This document shows, piece by piece, positions 19,771 through 29,388 of a stretch of DNA of 64,000 bases (position 1 is the stretch's first letter; every line of letters starts with the position of its first letter). The DNA is from an uncultured Bacilli bacterium (lineage in GTDB: Bacteria > Bacillota_I > Bacilli_A > RF39 > UBA660), in assembly GCA_934098435.1 (NCBI GenBank), contig CAKOOV010000001.1:119899-183898 (forward strand), written 5' to 3'. The position numbers and the translations under genes were made by a program. The notes beneath the pieces are model-generated. The model saw nothing but the letters and a program-made list of their open reading frames with translations, was not told where the DNA came from and ran no database searches.

Positions 19771-20476
19771 ACTTTTAAATTATGCTGATAGTTATATTTT
19801 TCAAGATACTGATTATTTTAAGTTCTCTTTAGATTCTGTTCTACTTGCTAATTTTGTTACTATTAATAAAAGAGATAAAATGTTACTTGATATTGCTACA
19901 GGAAATGCTCCTATTCCTATGTTGTTATCTTTTAGGACTAATGCTAAAATATATGGTGTAGAAATTCAAAAAGTTATTTATAATTTGGGAGTTATTTCTA
20001 TTAACGAAAATAATATGAAAGATCAAATTAAGCTTATTAATGATGATGCAAAAAGTTTGGTTAATATGTTTGATTCTGATACGTTTGATGTTATTACTTG
20101 TAATCCGCCTTATTTTAAAACTAATGATAATAGATTTAAAAATAATAACTCTGTTAAATCTTTGGCAAGACATGAAGATACACTTAAATTGGAAGATGTT
20201 TTTGCTATTAGTAGAAAGTTATTAAAAAACAATGGTAGAATAGCTATAGTTCATAGAACTGAAAGATTGGTTGAAATTTTAAATGTTATGAATAAATATA
20301 ATCTTGAACCTAAAAAGATTAGATTTATTTATTCAAAAATTAATAAAAAAAGTGAATTGTTTTTGATTGAAGGTATAAAAAACGGTAAACCTGGTTTGAA
20401 ATTATTACCACCATTAATTATTTATGATGAAAATGGTAATTATACTGATGAGGTTAATTTTATGTTTGGAGAGTGA
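19754..20476 (+). CDS. trmN6: tRNA1(Val) (adenine(37)-N6)-methyltransferase-like
   Basis: About 240 aa SAM-dependent methyltransferase of the TrmN6/YabB family. It has a DIATGNAPIPMLL SAM loop and the NPPY catalytic motif (CNPPYFKTND). It overlaps ricT by 17 nt. I prefer the ATG at 19754 (MIVRNRLLNYADSYIFQ); an upstream in-frame TTG at 19739 is less likely. It is followed after 4 nt by rsmI, as in Bacillus apart from the absent yazA. Confidence 0.85.
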   Translation: MIVRNRLLNYADSYIFQDTDYFKFSLDSVLLANFVTINKRDKMLLDIATGNAPIPMLLSFRTNAKIYGVEIQKVIYNLGVISINENNMKDQIKLINDDAKSLVNMFDSDTFDVITCNPPYFKTNDNRFKNNNSVKSLARHEDTLKLEDVFAISRKLLKNNGRIAIVHRTERLVEILNVMNKYNLEPKKIRFIYSKINKKSELFLIEGIKNGKPGLKLLPPLIIYDENGNYTDEVNFMFGE

Positions 20477-20480
20477 TTAT

Positions 20481-21320
20481 ATGTTACAAAATAGTTATGA
20501 TGGTAAGCCTACTTTATATTTGGTATCTACGCCTATTGGAAATTTGGATGATATTACTTATAGAAGTGTAAAAGTCTTAAATGATGTTGCTGTTGTTTTT
20601 TCTGAGGATACTAGAGTAACTTTAAATTTACTTAATTATTTGGGAATTAATAAAAAACTTATTTCTCTTCATGAACATAATGAAGATGTTGTAAAGGAAA
20701 AGGTATTGGAATATTTGAAAAATGGTGATAATATTGCTTTGGTTACTGATAGAGGGACACCTATTATTAGTGATCCGGGTTACAAAACTGTTAAATATAT
20801 AACAGATAATAATTATAATGTTGTTGCTCTTCCTGGACCTACTGCTTTTGTTCCTGCTCTTATTACTTCAGGACTTGCTCCGCAACCTTTTTTGTTTTAT
20901 GGCTTTTTAGATAGTAAGGATAGTTTAAAAAAGAATGAACTTGAAAGGTTATCAGATGAAGAGGAAACTATTATATTTTATGAGGCACCACATAGGATAA
21001 TTAGAACTTTAAATATGATGCTTGATATATTTGGTGATAGAAATATTAGTATATCTAGAGAAATATCAAAAAAATTTGAGACTGTTTATCGTGGTAAAAT
21101 TAGTGACGTTATTAATATTATTCCTGAAATGGGTGAATTTGTTATTGCTGTTGATGGTGTTAAAGATAAAATTGTTGATAATAATATTACTATTAAGGAC
21201 GCTGTTGATAATTATATTAGGACTGGCTTTGATATAATGACTTCAATAAAAAAAGTTGCTAAAGATAGAAATGTTCCTAAAAACGTTATTTATAAAGAAT
21301 ATCATAAGGAGGATAATTAA
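20481..21320 (+). CDS. rsmI: 16S rRNA 2'-O-ribose C1402 methyltransferase
   Basis: About 279 aa tetrapyrrole-methylase-fold enzyme. Signatures are YLVSTPIGNLDDITYRS, FSEDTR, VTDRGTPIISDPG and ALPGPTAFVPALI. It methylates C1402 in the ribosomal P site. GGAGAGTGAT upstream fixes ATG 20481. It ends one base into pth, with AGGAGG before that start. Confidence 0.95.
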   Translation: MLQNSYDGKPTLYLVSTPIGNLDDITYRSVKVLNDVAVVFSEDTRVTLNLLNYLGINKKLISLHEHNEDVVKEKVLEYLKNGDNIALVTDRGTPIISDPGYKTVKYITDNNYNVVALPGPTAFVPALITSGLAPQPFLFYGFLDSKDSLKKNELERLSDEEETIIFYEAPHRIIRTLNMMLDIFGDRNISISREISKKFETVYRGKISDVINIIPEMGEFVIAVDGVKDKIVDNNITIKDAVDNYIRTGFDIMTSIKKVAKDRNVPKNVIYKEYHKEDN

Positions 21321-21889
21321 TGAAATTAATTGTTGGTCTTGGTAATCCAGGAAGAGATTATAGTAATACAAGGCATAATGTTGGCTTTAACGTTATTGAT
21401 TTGCTAGTAAAAAAGTATGATTTATCATTTAATGAAAATAAAAAGTTTAATGCTTTAGAATGCTATTTTAATTTAAATGACGAAAAAGTAATTTTTATTA
21501 AACCTTTAACTTATATGAATTTATCTGGTAGTTCTGTTGTTTTATATGTTAATTATTATAATATAGAATTATCTGATATTTTGATTATTCATGATGATTT
21601 GGATATGGTGCTTGGCAAAATTAGATTTGTATTTGATAGTTCTAGTGGTGGTCATAATGGTATTAAAGATATTATTAATAAACTTGGTAGTCAGAGGTTT
21701 TCTAGGTTAAAAATAGGAATTTCTAATGATAAGGCTATTGATACTAAAGATTATGTTTTGGGTAAATTTAGTAATGATGAAATTAAAATACTTAATAATT
21801 CTTATGAAAAATTATATGATCTTGTAGAAGATTTTATTTCATATGATGTTAATACTTTAAAACAAATTTATAATAATAAAAATAATTAA
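21320..21889 (+). CDS. pth: Peptidyl-tRNA hydrolase
   Basis: 189 aa. It has the family N-terminus KLIVGLGNPGRDYSNTRHN with the catalytic His in NTRHNVGF, plus KPLTYMNLSG and IIHDDLDMVLGK. It recycles peptidyl-tRNA released by stalled ribosomes. AGGAGG precedes the start. Last gene of the dnaX run; a hairpin follows. Confidence 0.97.
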   Translation: MKLIVGLGNPGRDYSNTRHNVGFNVIDLLVKKYDLSFNENKKFNALECYFNLNDEKVIFIKPLTYMNLSGSSVVLYVNYYNIELSDILIIHDDLDMVLGKIRFVFDSSSGGHNGIKDIINKLGSQRFSRLKIGISNDKAIDTKDYVLGKFSNDEIKILNNSYEKLYDLVEDFISYDVNTLKQIYNNKNN

Positions 21890-21911
21890 GATACACATAG
21901 TTGTATCTTTT
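21888..21911 (+). terminator. Weak terminator after pth
   Basis: Stem AAGATACA / TGTATCTT with a short T tract interrupted by G; may be partial read-through into mfd. Confidence 0.5.
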
Positions 21912-21929
21912 GTCTATGGAGATGATAAT

Positions 21930-24900
21930 GTGAGTTTTTTTGATAACTTATTTATGATTGATAATAAGAGTGAATATTTGGTTACTGGACTTAACAGGGA
22001 ACTTAATAGTATATATGTATATGACTATTTTAAAAAGAACAATTGTAATATTTTACTTGTTACTAATTCTTTATATGAAGCTAATGATTTGTATAATAGA
22101 ATTAGTAATTATACTAATAAGGTTTTGTTTTTTCCTATGGATGATTTTATGTCTAGCGAAGTTTCTGCCTTGAGTCCTGAATTAATGATTGAAAGACTTA
22201 ATACATTAAACAAAGTTATAAATAATGATAAATATATTGTAATTTGTAATTTAATGGGTTTACTTAGATATTTGCCTAATAAAAATTTATATAAGAGTAA
22301 AATTGTTAATTTGGGTGTAAATGATGATGTAAATAGAGATGAACTTATTAATATTTTTTTTGAATTAGGTTATGATAAGGTACCACTTGTTACTAAAACT
22401 GGTGAAATGGCTATTAGGGGGTATGTTATTGATATTTTTCCTATTGGTTTTGATAATCCTATTAGAATTGAGTTTTGGGGTGATACTATTGATAGTATTA
22501 AATATTTTGATTTGGATAGTCAATATTCAAGTAAAAGTATTGAAAAAGTTAGTATTTATCCTTTTACAGAATTTTTAGTTGATAATAAAAATAGTATTGA
22601 TAGTAGTTTGTATAAACAAAAATATCTTTCTAATTTTTCTGATATTGTTTATGGTATATGGAACTATTTGGATAATTTTACTCTTATTTATTATGATTAT
22701 AATCAGATTATATCTGGTTATAGACTACTTAGGGAAAGTATTATTAATTATGATAATGAAATGTCTGATAGTATTAAGACTAATTATATGTTTGATATTT
22801 CAGATGTTAAATATGATAATATAATTTATATATTGGAATTTGATAATTTAATTGATCTTGATGTTAAGTTTAAACATAATTTTTTATCTTATAATATTGA
22901 TAATTATATGGGTAATTTTGAAAAGATTAAAATAAGTATTCATAAATATATTTCTAGTGGTAAAACAGTTATTATGTGTATTGATGATAAGAATGTTGTT
23001 AAGAGAATTATTACTTATTTGGATATTTTAAATGATGTTATTATTACTAATGAAAATGAAATTGTTAAAAATAAAATTAATATTATTAATAAATATATTG
23101 TTAATGGTTTTATATATGATGATTATGTTGTTATTTCTTCTAATGATTTATTTGGTAAAATTGAAAATAGGAAAAAAGTTAAAAGTAAATATAAAGTTGG
23201 TAGTAAAATTAGTAATATTGATAACTTAGAAAAAGGTGATTATATTGTTCATATTGATCATGGTATAGGTCAATATATTGAAATTTGTACTTTAACTAAG
23301 AATGGATTAAAAAAAGATTATATTAAACTTCTTTATGCTGATGGTGATATTTTATATTTACCAGTAGAAAAAATTGATAAAATTACTAAATTTACTGGTA
23401 GAGACGGTGCTATTGTTAGACTTGATAAGCTTGGTGGTGATTCTTGGAATAAGAAAAAGGCAAGGGTTAGAAGTAAGCTTGAAAATATTGCTAGTGATTT
23501 AATTAGAGTGTCCGCTGAAAGAGAAAATTCTGTTGGTTATGCTTTTAGTCATGATGATGAAAATCAAATTTTGTTTGAGAGTAAATTTAAATATGAACCT
23601 ACTGCTGATCAAATTAGAGCTACACAAATTATTAAGACGGAAATGGAAAAAAGTAAACCTATGGATATGCTATTATGTGGAGATGTTGGATATGGTAAAA
23701 CAGAAGTTGCATTTAAGGCTATTTTTAAAGCAGTTAATGATGGTAAACAGGTAGCTTATCTTTGTCCGACTACTATTTTGTCTAGTCAACAGTATAATGC
23801 TGCTATAGAAAGATTTAGTGATTTTCCTATTAATATTGCACTTCTTAATAGATTTACTTCTATTCGGGAGCAAAATATTATCTTTGATAAACTTAAGACT
23901 GGTAAGATTGATATTCTGTTTGGTACGCACAAGCTTTTAAATGACAAAGTTGATTTTAAGGATTTGGGTCTTCTTATTATTGATGAGGAACAGAGATTTG
24001 GGGTTGTTCATAAAGAGAAAATTAAGAAGTATAAGACTAGTATTGATATTCTTACTTTATCTGCTACACCAATACCTAGAACTCTTCAAATGTCAATGTC
24101 TGGTATTAGGGGACTTGCACTTATTGAGACACCACCTGAGAAGAGAAGACCTATTCAAACGTATGTTATGCCCGAGAGCATTAATATTATAAAAGATGCT
24201 ATTTATAAAGAATTATCAAGAAATGGTCAAATATTTATGCTTTATAATAGTGTTGAAAGAATTGATAATAAATTAGATGAAATTAAAAAGCTAGTACCTG
24301 AGGCTAGTATTAGATATGCTCATGGTAGAATGACTAAAATGGAACTTGAAAATATTATGATTGATTTTACTAATCATGAATTTGATATTCTTTTATGTAC
24401 TACTATAATTGAGACTGGTATTGATATTCCTAATGTTAATACTTTAATTATTCTTGATGCTGATAAGTTTGGATTATCTCAATTATATCAAATTAGGGGT
24501 AGAATAGGTAGGAGTGATAGAATTGGTTATGCATATCTTATGTATGATAATAGGAAAGAACTTAATGATTTAGCTGTTAAAAGACTTAATACGATAAAAG
24601 AATTTACTGAACTTGGTAGTGGTTTTAAAATTGCTATGAGAGATTTATCTATTAGGGGAGCTGGTGATGTGCTTGGTAGTGAACAATCTGGATTTATCGA
24701 TAGTGTTGGTATTGATTTGTATCTTAAAATGTTAAAAGAAGAAGTTGACAAATTAAAAGGAATTAATGTTTCTTCTGATAAAGAAGAAAGTGTAAAACCA
24801 TTGATAGAGGTTGAGACTCATATTTCTTCAGAGTATGCTCCTGATGATGAGATTAAAATTGGGGTTCATAAGCTCATTAATGACATAAATTCTAAAGATG

Positions 24901-25247
24901 ATATAGACAAACTTATTAATACTTTAAAAGATAGATTTGGTAATGTTACTGATGAAATGATTGTTTATATGCATGAAGAGTGGTTTGAGAAACAGGCTAA
25001 ATGTCTTGATATTACTGAGACTAAACAAACTAAAACATATGTTGAAATTGTACTTCCAGAGTATTTGTCAAAAGAAATTGATGGTGAAAAATTATTTTTT
25101 GATGCTTATGAGATATCTAAGTATTTTAGATTTTCTTATAATAATAATCAGATTCATATTATATTGGATACAATTAAGTTGAATAAACATTTTGTATATT
25201 ACTTAAATGATTTGCTTGATTTAATCATTAAAGATGTAAAGAAATAG
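21930..25247 (+). CDS. mfd: Transcription-repair coupling factor Mfd
   Basis: 1105 aa. It has a UvrB-homology N-terminal region, an RNA-polymerase interaction domain (KGDYIVHIDHGIGQYI), a RecG-like translocase core (Walker A GDVGYGKTE near residue 585, box II IIDEEQRFGV, SATPIPRTLQMS, QIRGRIGRS) and the C-terminal TRCF domain. It removes stalled RNA polymerase at lesions and recruits UvrA. GTG start after GGAGATGAT. Its place before spoVT matches Bacillus. Confidence 0.96.
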   Translation: MSFFDNLFMIDNKSEYLVTGLNRELNSIYVYDYFKKNNCNILLVTNSLYEANDLYNRISNYTNKVLFFPMDDFMSSEVSALSPELMIERLNTLNKVINNDKYIVICNLMGLLRYLPNKNLYKSKIVNLGVNDDVNRDELINIFFELGYDKVPLVTKTGEMAIRGYVIDIFPIGFDNPIRIEFWGDTIDSIKYFDLDSQYSSKSIEKVSIYPFTEFLVDNKNSIDSSLYKQKYLSNFSDIVYGIWNYLDNFTLIYYDYNQIISGYRLLRESIINYDNEMSDSIKTNYMFDISDVKYDNIIYILEFDNLIDLDVKFKHNFLSYNIDNYMGNFEKIKISIHKYISSGKTVIMCIDDKNVVKRIITYLDILNDVIITNENEIVKNKINIINKYIVNGFIYDDYVVISSNDLFGKIENRKKVKSKYKVGSKISNIDNLEKGDYIVHIDHGIGQYIEICTLTKNGLKKDYIKLLYADGDILYLPVEKIDKITKFTGRDGAIVRLDKLGGDSWNKKKARVRSKLENIASDLIRVSAERENSVGYAFSHDDENQILFESKFKYEPTADQIRATQIIKTEMEKSKPMDMLLCGDVGYGKTEVAFKAIFKAVNDGKQVAYLCPTTILSSQQYNAAIERFSDFPINIALLNRFTSIREQNIIFDKLKTGKIDILFGTHKLLNDKVDFKDLGLLIIDEEQRFGVVHKEKIKKYKTSIDILTLSATPIPRTLQMSMSGIRGLALIETPPEKRRPIQTYVMPESINIIKDAIYKELSRNGQIFMLYNSVERIDNKLDEIKKLVPEASIRYAHGRMTKMELENIMIDFTNHEFDILLCTTIIETGIDIPNVNTLIILDADKFGLSQLYQIRGRIGRSDRIGYAYLMYDNRKELNDLAVKRLNTIKEFTELGSGFKIAMRDLSIRGAGDVLGSEQSGFIDSVGIDLYLKMLKEEVDKLKGINVSSDKEESVKPLIEVETHISSEYAPDDEIKIGVHKLINDINSKDDIDKLINTLKDRFGNVTDEMIVYMHEEWFEKQAKCLDITETKQTKTYVEIVLPEYLSKEIDGEKLFFDAYEISKYFRFSYNNNQIHIILDTIKLNKHFVYYLNDLLDLIIKDVKK

Positions 25248-25330
25248 AGTGTAAAATTTTATTTCTTTTTTGTTTATTTGTATATTTCTTTCTTTATTTG
25301 ACAGAATATTAAAGAAAGTATGGTGAATGT

Positions 25331-25861
25331 ATGAAAACAACTGGTGTTATTAGAAGAATAGATGAACTTGGTAGAATTGTTATACCAAAAGAAATTAGAA
25401 AGAATTTAAGAATTAAGAATGGTGATAGTTTAGAAATTTTTTTAGAAAGTAATAATATTATTTTGAAAAAGTATTCTCAACTTGAGACTATTGAAAATGT
25501 TTCTGTTGATTATGTTGAAGCTTTTAATACAATTATTAAGCATAATATTATTGTTACTGATAGGGATAAGGTTATTGCAGTGGCGGGTCCTCTTAAGAAA
25601 AAATATTTAGGTAAAGAAGTAAATGAGTTTACGGAAAGAAGTATTGAGAGACGTGATTCTTTTTCGGAAAAGCAGAAGAAAATATTTCAAATAATTAAGG
25701 AAGAGGATGAAAATGGGTATTATTCTTTTTCTTCAATAGTGGATAATGGTGATGCGATTGGTAGTGTTATTATTATTTCTACTGATACACCTATTACTGA
25801 TGTAGAAGATAAAATGGGAATTATTTTGTCTAGATTACTTAGTACACAGTTTGCTGATTAA
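25331..25861 (+). CDS. spoVT: Stage V sporulation regulator SpoVT
   Basis: 176 aa. An AbrB-type swapped-hairpin DNA-binding domain (MKTTGVIRRIDELGRIVIPK) fills residues 1-50, and a GAF-like C-terminal domain follows, giving SpoVT rather than a short AbrB. In Bacillus it tunes the late forespore sigma-G programme. It stands directly after mfd as in Bacillus and has its own terminator. The upstream gap shows no clear SigA promoter, which would fit forespore control (inference). Confidence 0.92.
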   Translation: MKTTGVIRRIDELGRIVIPKEIRKNLRIKNGDSLEIFLESNNIILKKYSQLETIENVSVDYVEAFNTIIKHNIIVTDRDKVIAVAGPLKKKYLGKEVNEFTERSIERRDSFSEKQKKIFQIIKEEDENGYYSFSSIVDNGDAIGSVIIISTDTPITDVEDKMGIILSRLLSTQFAD

Positions 25862-25862
25862 T

Positions 25863-25886
25863 CATAGTTTAAACTATGGTTTTTTT
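25863..25886 (+). terminator. Terminator after spoVT
   Basis: CATAG / CTATG stem around TTTAAA, then seven T. Confidence 0.65.
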
Positions 25887-25972
25887 GATACGTGATAGTA
25901 TTTTGAAAAAGAGACAATGAACTCAATTTTTTTTTGATAGAATTAAACTCTTTAAGAAATAATAAAAAGTAC

Positions 25973-26001
25973 TTGAAATTATATTTTTTATATGATAAAA
26001 T
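25973..26001 (+). promoter_or_regulatory. Promoter of the T-box-metG operon
   Basis: -35 TTGAAA (25973-25978), 17-bp spacer, extended -10 TGATAAAAT (-10 hexamer 25996-26001), giving a start near 26008. Confidence 0.65.
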
Positions 26002-26007
26002 ACTTTC

Positions 26008-26217
26008 TGTAAAGCGATGAAGGAAAGAGTAATAGTAATATTTATAGAGAGTCTATGTTGGTGGAAATTAGATAAGAAAAGCTATTATAGATGGTTCTGG
26101 AGCTATTATATCTAATAGGTATAGTCGGTTGTTACGTTAGAACTTAATGAGTGTATTATTATAAAATAAGGTGGTACCGCGGATTGTTTATTCGTCCTTT
26201 GACTACTTTATTTTTTT
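26008..26217 (+). ncRNA. T-box riboswitch, methionine specifier
   Basis: It contains the T-box sequence GTGGTACCGCGG (26171-26182), Stem I with AGAGAGTC and GTTGGTGG distal motifs, and a specifier region in which ATG (26091-26093) precedes GTTCTGGAG, in the usual specifier position. The alternative terminator pairs AAATAAGGTGGT (26164-26175) with ACTACTTTATTT, then T. Uncharged tRNA-Met would stabilise the antiterminator and turn on the downstream genes. The Met call agrees with metG, the second gene. Confidence 0.88.
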
Positions 26218-26238
26218 GCTTTATAGGAGGTGTTTATT

Positions 26239-26724
26239 ATGAGAAAATTTGAAAAGATAAGTAAGAGTGAGTTTTTGAAAGATGTACCTGATGCTAATTA
26301 TGATGATATTATATTGCCTAAAAGAAGTACTTTAAATAGTGCTGGTTATGACTTCTATAGTGTTATATCGTTTACTTTAAGTCCTGGAGAGAGAAGAGTT
26401 ATTCCTACTGGTATAAAAGCTTCAATGAATAGTAATGAATTTTTGGGTATTTATATTCGTAGTAGTTTGGGATTTAAGTGGAATATACGGATGTGTAATC
26501 AGGTTGGTATTATTGATGCAGATTATTATAATAATAGTGAGAATGAAGGTCATATTTTTGTATGCTTGATGAATGAGGGAGATAAGGTTTTAGAAATTAA
26601 AAAAGGTGATAGAATAGTTCAAGGTATTTTTATGCCATTTTTAATTACTGACGATGATGAAACTACTGATATTAGATTGGGTGGTATTGGTAGTACTAAT
26701 AAGGGAGATGATAATAATGAATAA
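26239..26724 (+). CDS. dUTPase-family nucleotidohydrolase
   Basis: 161 aa. The five trimeric-dUTPase motifs are recognisable: SAGYDF (1), RSSLGFK (2, with Leu for the usual Gly), GIIDADYYN (3), KKGDRIVQ (4) and RLGGIGST (5). dUTPases convert dUTP to dUMP and pyrophosphate, preventing uracil in DNA. AGGAGG at 26225-26230 fixes ATG 26239. It is directly behind the Met T-box and overlaps metG by 8 nt, so it is regulated by methionine supply, an odd pairing. Confidence 0.85.
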   Translation: MRKFEKISKSEFLKDVPDANYDDIILPKRSTLNSAGYDFYSVISFTLSPGERRVIPTGIKASMNSNEFLGIYIRSSLGFKWNIRMCNQVGIIDADYYNNSENEGHIFVCLMNEGDKVLEIKKGDRIVQGIFMPFLITDDDETTDIRLGGIGSTNKGDDNNE

Positions 26725-28246
26725 TAAGAAATTTTATATTACAACACCTATATATTATCCAAGTGCAAATTTTCATATTGGACACTGTTATACTACTATT
26801 ATAGCGGATGCTATTGCTAGGTATAAAAGGCTTACTGGGTATGATGTATTTTATTTAACGGGTACTGATGAGCATGGTCAAAAAATACAAAAAAAGGCTA
26901 CTGAAGCTGGAGTTACTCCAAAAGAATATGTTGATGAAATTGTTGGTAATGCTAAAGATTTATGGAAAAGTTTAGATATTAGCTATGATAAATTTATTAG
27001 AACTACTGATCCAGAGCATGTTGAATGTGTACAAAAAATATTTAAAAAGTTATATGATAAGGGAGATATTTATAAAGGTGAATATAAGGGGCTTTATTGT
27101 ACACCATGTGAGTCTTTTTGGACTGAAACACAGCTTATAGATGGTAAATGTCCTGATTGTGGTAGAGATGTATATGAGGTTAGTGAAGAGGCTTATTTCT
27201 TTAATCTTTCTAAGTACCAAGATAGACTTATTAAATTTTATGATGAGAATCCTGATTTTATAGAACCTATTTCTAGAAAAAATGAAATGATTAATAATTT
27301 TATTAAACCAGGACTTGAGGATTTATGTGTGTCTAGAACTTCTTTTGATTGGGGAATACCGGTTACATTTGATCCTGGACATATTGTTTATGTTTGGGTA
27401 GATGCTCTTGCTAATTATTTGTCCGCTTTAGGATATTTAAGTGATGACGATTCTTTATTTAAAAAATATTGGCCTTGTGATTTACATATTGTTGGTAAAG
27501 AAATTGTTAGATTTCATACCATTATTTGGCCAATTATGTTAATGGCACTTGATTTACCATTACCTAAAAAGGTTTTTGGTCATGGTTGGCTTGTTATTAA
27601 TGGTGGTAAAATATCTAAGAGTTTAGGTAATTATAAAGATCCTAGAGAATATATTGATAGTTATGGTGTAGATGCTGTTAGATATTTTGCTTTGAGAGAG
27701 GTTCCTTTTGGTAGTGATGGTAATTTTTCAGAAGAAGCTTTAGTGGCTAGAACAAATGGTGATTTAGCTAATATTCTTGGCAATTTGGTTAATAGAACAA
27801 TCGGAATGGCTAATAAGTATTTTGATGGTGTTGTTTATGATAAAGGCGTATCTAACGATATTGATGATGTGCTTATTAAGCATACTTTAGAACTTAAGGA
27901 TAAAGTTGATTTGCATATGGATAAGCTTGAGGTGTCTAAGGCTTTAGAATGTATATTTGATTTACTTAGAGAATGTAATAAATATATTGATGATACTATG
28001 CCTTGGGTACTTTATAAAGAAGAGGATAAGAGAGATAGACTTGCTACTGTTATATATAATTTAGTTGAATGTATTAGAATTAATGCTATACTTCTTGAAG
28101 CTTTTATTCCTGGTACTAGTGCAAAGATTTTTGAACAAATTAATACGGATGTTACTGATTATGATTCTATTTGTAAATTTGGTGGATATAAAAGTGGGAC
28201 TAAGGTTAATAAACCTGAAGTATTATTTAAAAGAATTGAAAATTAA
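26717..28246 (+). CDS. metG: Methionyl-tRNA synthetase
   Basis: About 509 aa class I synthetase. It has a HIGH motif (HIGHCYTT) near the N-terminus, a four-cysteine zinc knuckle (CTPCESF..CPDCG), the KMSKS-type loop as KISKSLGN, and an anticodon-binding helical domain. The C-terminal Trbp111-like domain is absent. AAGGGAG upstream supports ATG 26717; ATG 26708 is an alternative. Controlled by the upstream Met T-box. Confidence 0.96.
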   Translation: MNNKKFYITTPIYYPSANFHIGHCYTTIIADAIARYKRLTGYDVFYLTGTDEHGQKIQKKATEAGVTPKEYVDEIVGNAKDLWKSLDISYDKFIRTTDPEHVECVQKIFKKLYDKGDIYKGEYKGLYCTPCESFWTETQLIDGKCPDCGRDVYEVSEEAYFFNLSKYQDRLIKFYDENPDFIEPISRKNEMINNFIKPGLEDLCVSRTSFDWGIPVTFDPGHIVYVWVDALANYLSALGYLSDDDSLFKKYWPCDLHIVGKEIVRFHTIIWPIMLMALDLPLPKKVFGHGWLVINGGKISKSLGNYKDPREYIDSYGVDAVRYFALREVPFGSDGNFSEEALVARTNGDLANILGNLVNRTIGMANKYFDGVVYDKGVSNDIDDVLIKHTLELKDKVDLHMDKLEVSKALECIFDLLRECNKYIDDTMPWVLYKEEDKRDRLATVIYNLVECIRINAILLEAFIPGTSAKIFEQINTDVTDYDSICKFGGYKSGTKVNKPEVLFKRIEN

Positions 28247-28252
28247 GTTTGA

Positions 28253-28281
28253 ACAATAGATTTTACGTCTATTGTTTTTTT
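28253..28281 (+). terminator. Terminator after metG
   Basis: Stem ACAATAGA / TCTATTGT, 7-nt loop, T run. Confidence 0.85.
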
Positions 28282-28376
28282 ATGTGTAAAGTTTTTTTAT
28301 TTTTCTTTACTATGTTATATTTTTATGTTATATTTTTTTTGTAGCTCTGATGTAACAAGAAAGGGAGAAGAATGCG

Positions 28377-28541
28377 ATGCTTAGAATTAAGAGTAGCAGT
28401 ATATTTGATGTTTTAATTTGTATATTAGGAGTTATTATTTTAATAGTATTATATTTATATGGTAATTTTATTGATTTTATATATGTTGGAATTATCTTTT
28501 TATGTATTTTATTATTTTATATTGAAAAAAGTTTTAAATAA
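28377..28541 (+). CDS. Small two-helix membrane protein, unrecognised
   Basis: 54 aa, preceded by AAGGGAGAAG. After a short polar N-terminus (MLRIKSSSIFDVL) there are two hydrophobic segments (about residues 11-28 and 34-49) split by YGNFIDF, and a Lys-rich end. No family recognised. It stands alone between the metG terminator and tatD. Confidence 0.55.
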   Translation: MLRIKSSSIFDVLICILGVIILIVLYLYGNFIDFIYVGIIFLCILLFYIEKSFK

Positions 28542-28584
28542 TTGTACTATATGGTTATAGTATAATTTTTTTATGGAGGTAGTT

Positions 28585-29346
28585 ATGTTTATTGATACAC
28601 ATGCTCATTTGTTTAAAGAGTATTATAATGATTTAGATAGTGTTATTTTGGAATGTTTAAATAATGGAGTTAGTAAGATTATTGTTAGTGGTTGTGATAT
28701 TGCTTCAAATAAAGAAGTATTAGAACTTGTTAATAAGTATGATTGTATTTATGGTACACTTGGATTTCATCCAAGCGAACTTGATGGCTTTAAAGATGAA
28801 TATTTTGATTGGTTAGAGGAAAATATTAATAATAATAAGATTGTTGGAATTGGTGAAATTGGTCTTGATTATCATTATGAAGATACTAATCGTGAACTTC
28901 AAAAAACGATATTTAAGAGACAACTTGATATTGCTTCTAAAAATGAAAAGCCTATTATTGTACACAGTAGAGATGCCGTAGGGGACACATATAATATATT
29001 AAAAGATTATAAATTAAGGGGTAGTATACATGCTTTTAGTGGTTCGGTGGAAATGGCTCATGAATTTATTAAACTTGGATATATGATAGGAGTAGGCGGG
29101 GTTGTTACTTTTAAGAATGCTAAAAATATTAAAGAAGTGGTAAAAAGCGTTCCTTTAGCATATATATTATTAGAGACTGATTCTCCTTATTTGACTCCTG
29201 AACCTTATAGAGGAGAAATTAATAGTTCTAAAAATATTTCTTTTATAGCAAATAAAATTGCAGTGCTTAAAGAAGCCTCAATCGTAGATGTTTCAAGGGT
29301 TACGAGTGATAATGCAGAGAGGATATTTGACTTTTCTTCTAAATAA
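28585..29346 (+). CDS. tatD: TatD-family metal-dependent DNase
   Basis: About 253 aa TIM-barrel hydrolase. Metal ligands are visible in FIDTHAHLF, GEIGLDYHY, IVHSRDA, IHAFSGS and LETDSPYL. Members are 3'-5' DNases with roles in DNA repair and quality control. The GGAGG at 28576-28580 supports ATG 28585 rather than the upstream in-frame ATG 28573. In Bacillus metS-yabD(tatD)-yabE is the same order; here a small membrane gene intervenes. Confidence 0.94.
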   Translation: MFIDTHAHLFKEYYNDLDSVILECLNNGVSKIIVSGCDIASNKEVLELVNKYDCIYGTLGFHPSELDGFKDEYFDWLEENINNNKIVGIGEIGLDYHYEDTNRELQKTIFKRQLDIASKNEKPIIVHSRDAVGDTYNILKDYKLRGSIHAFSGSVEMAHEFIKLGYMIGVGGVVTFKNAKNIKEVVKSVPLAYILLETDSPYLTPEPYRGEINSSKNISFIANKIAVLKEASIVDVSRVTSDNAERIFDFSSK

Positions 29347-29388
29347 TGATACAATTAATATGCTGAAAATATTAATGAGGTGAGATGA

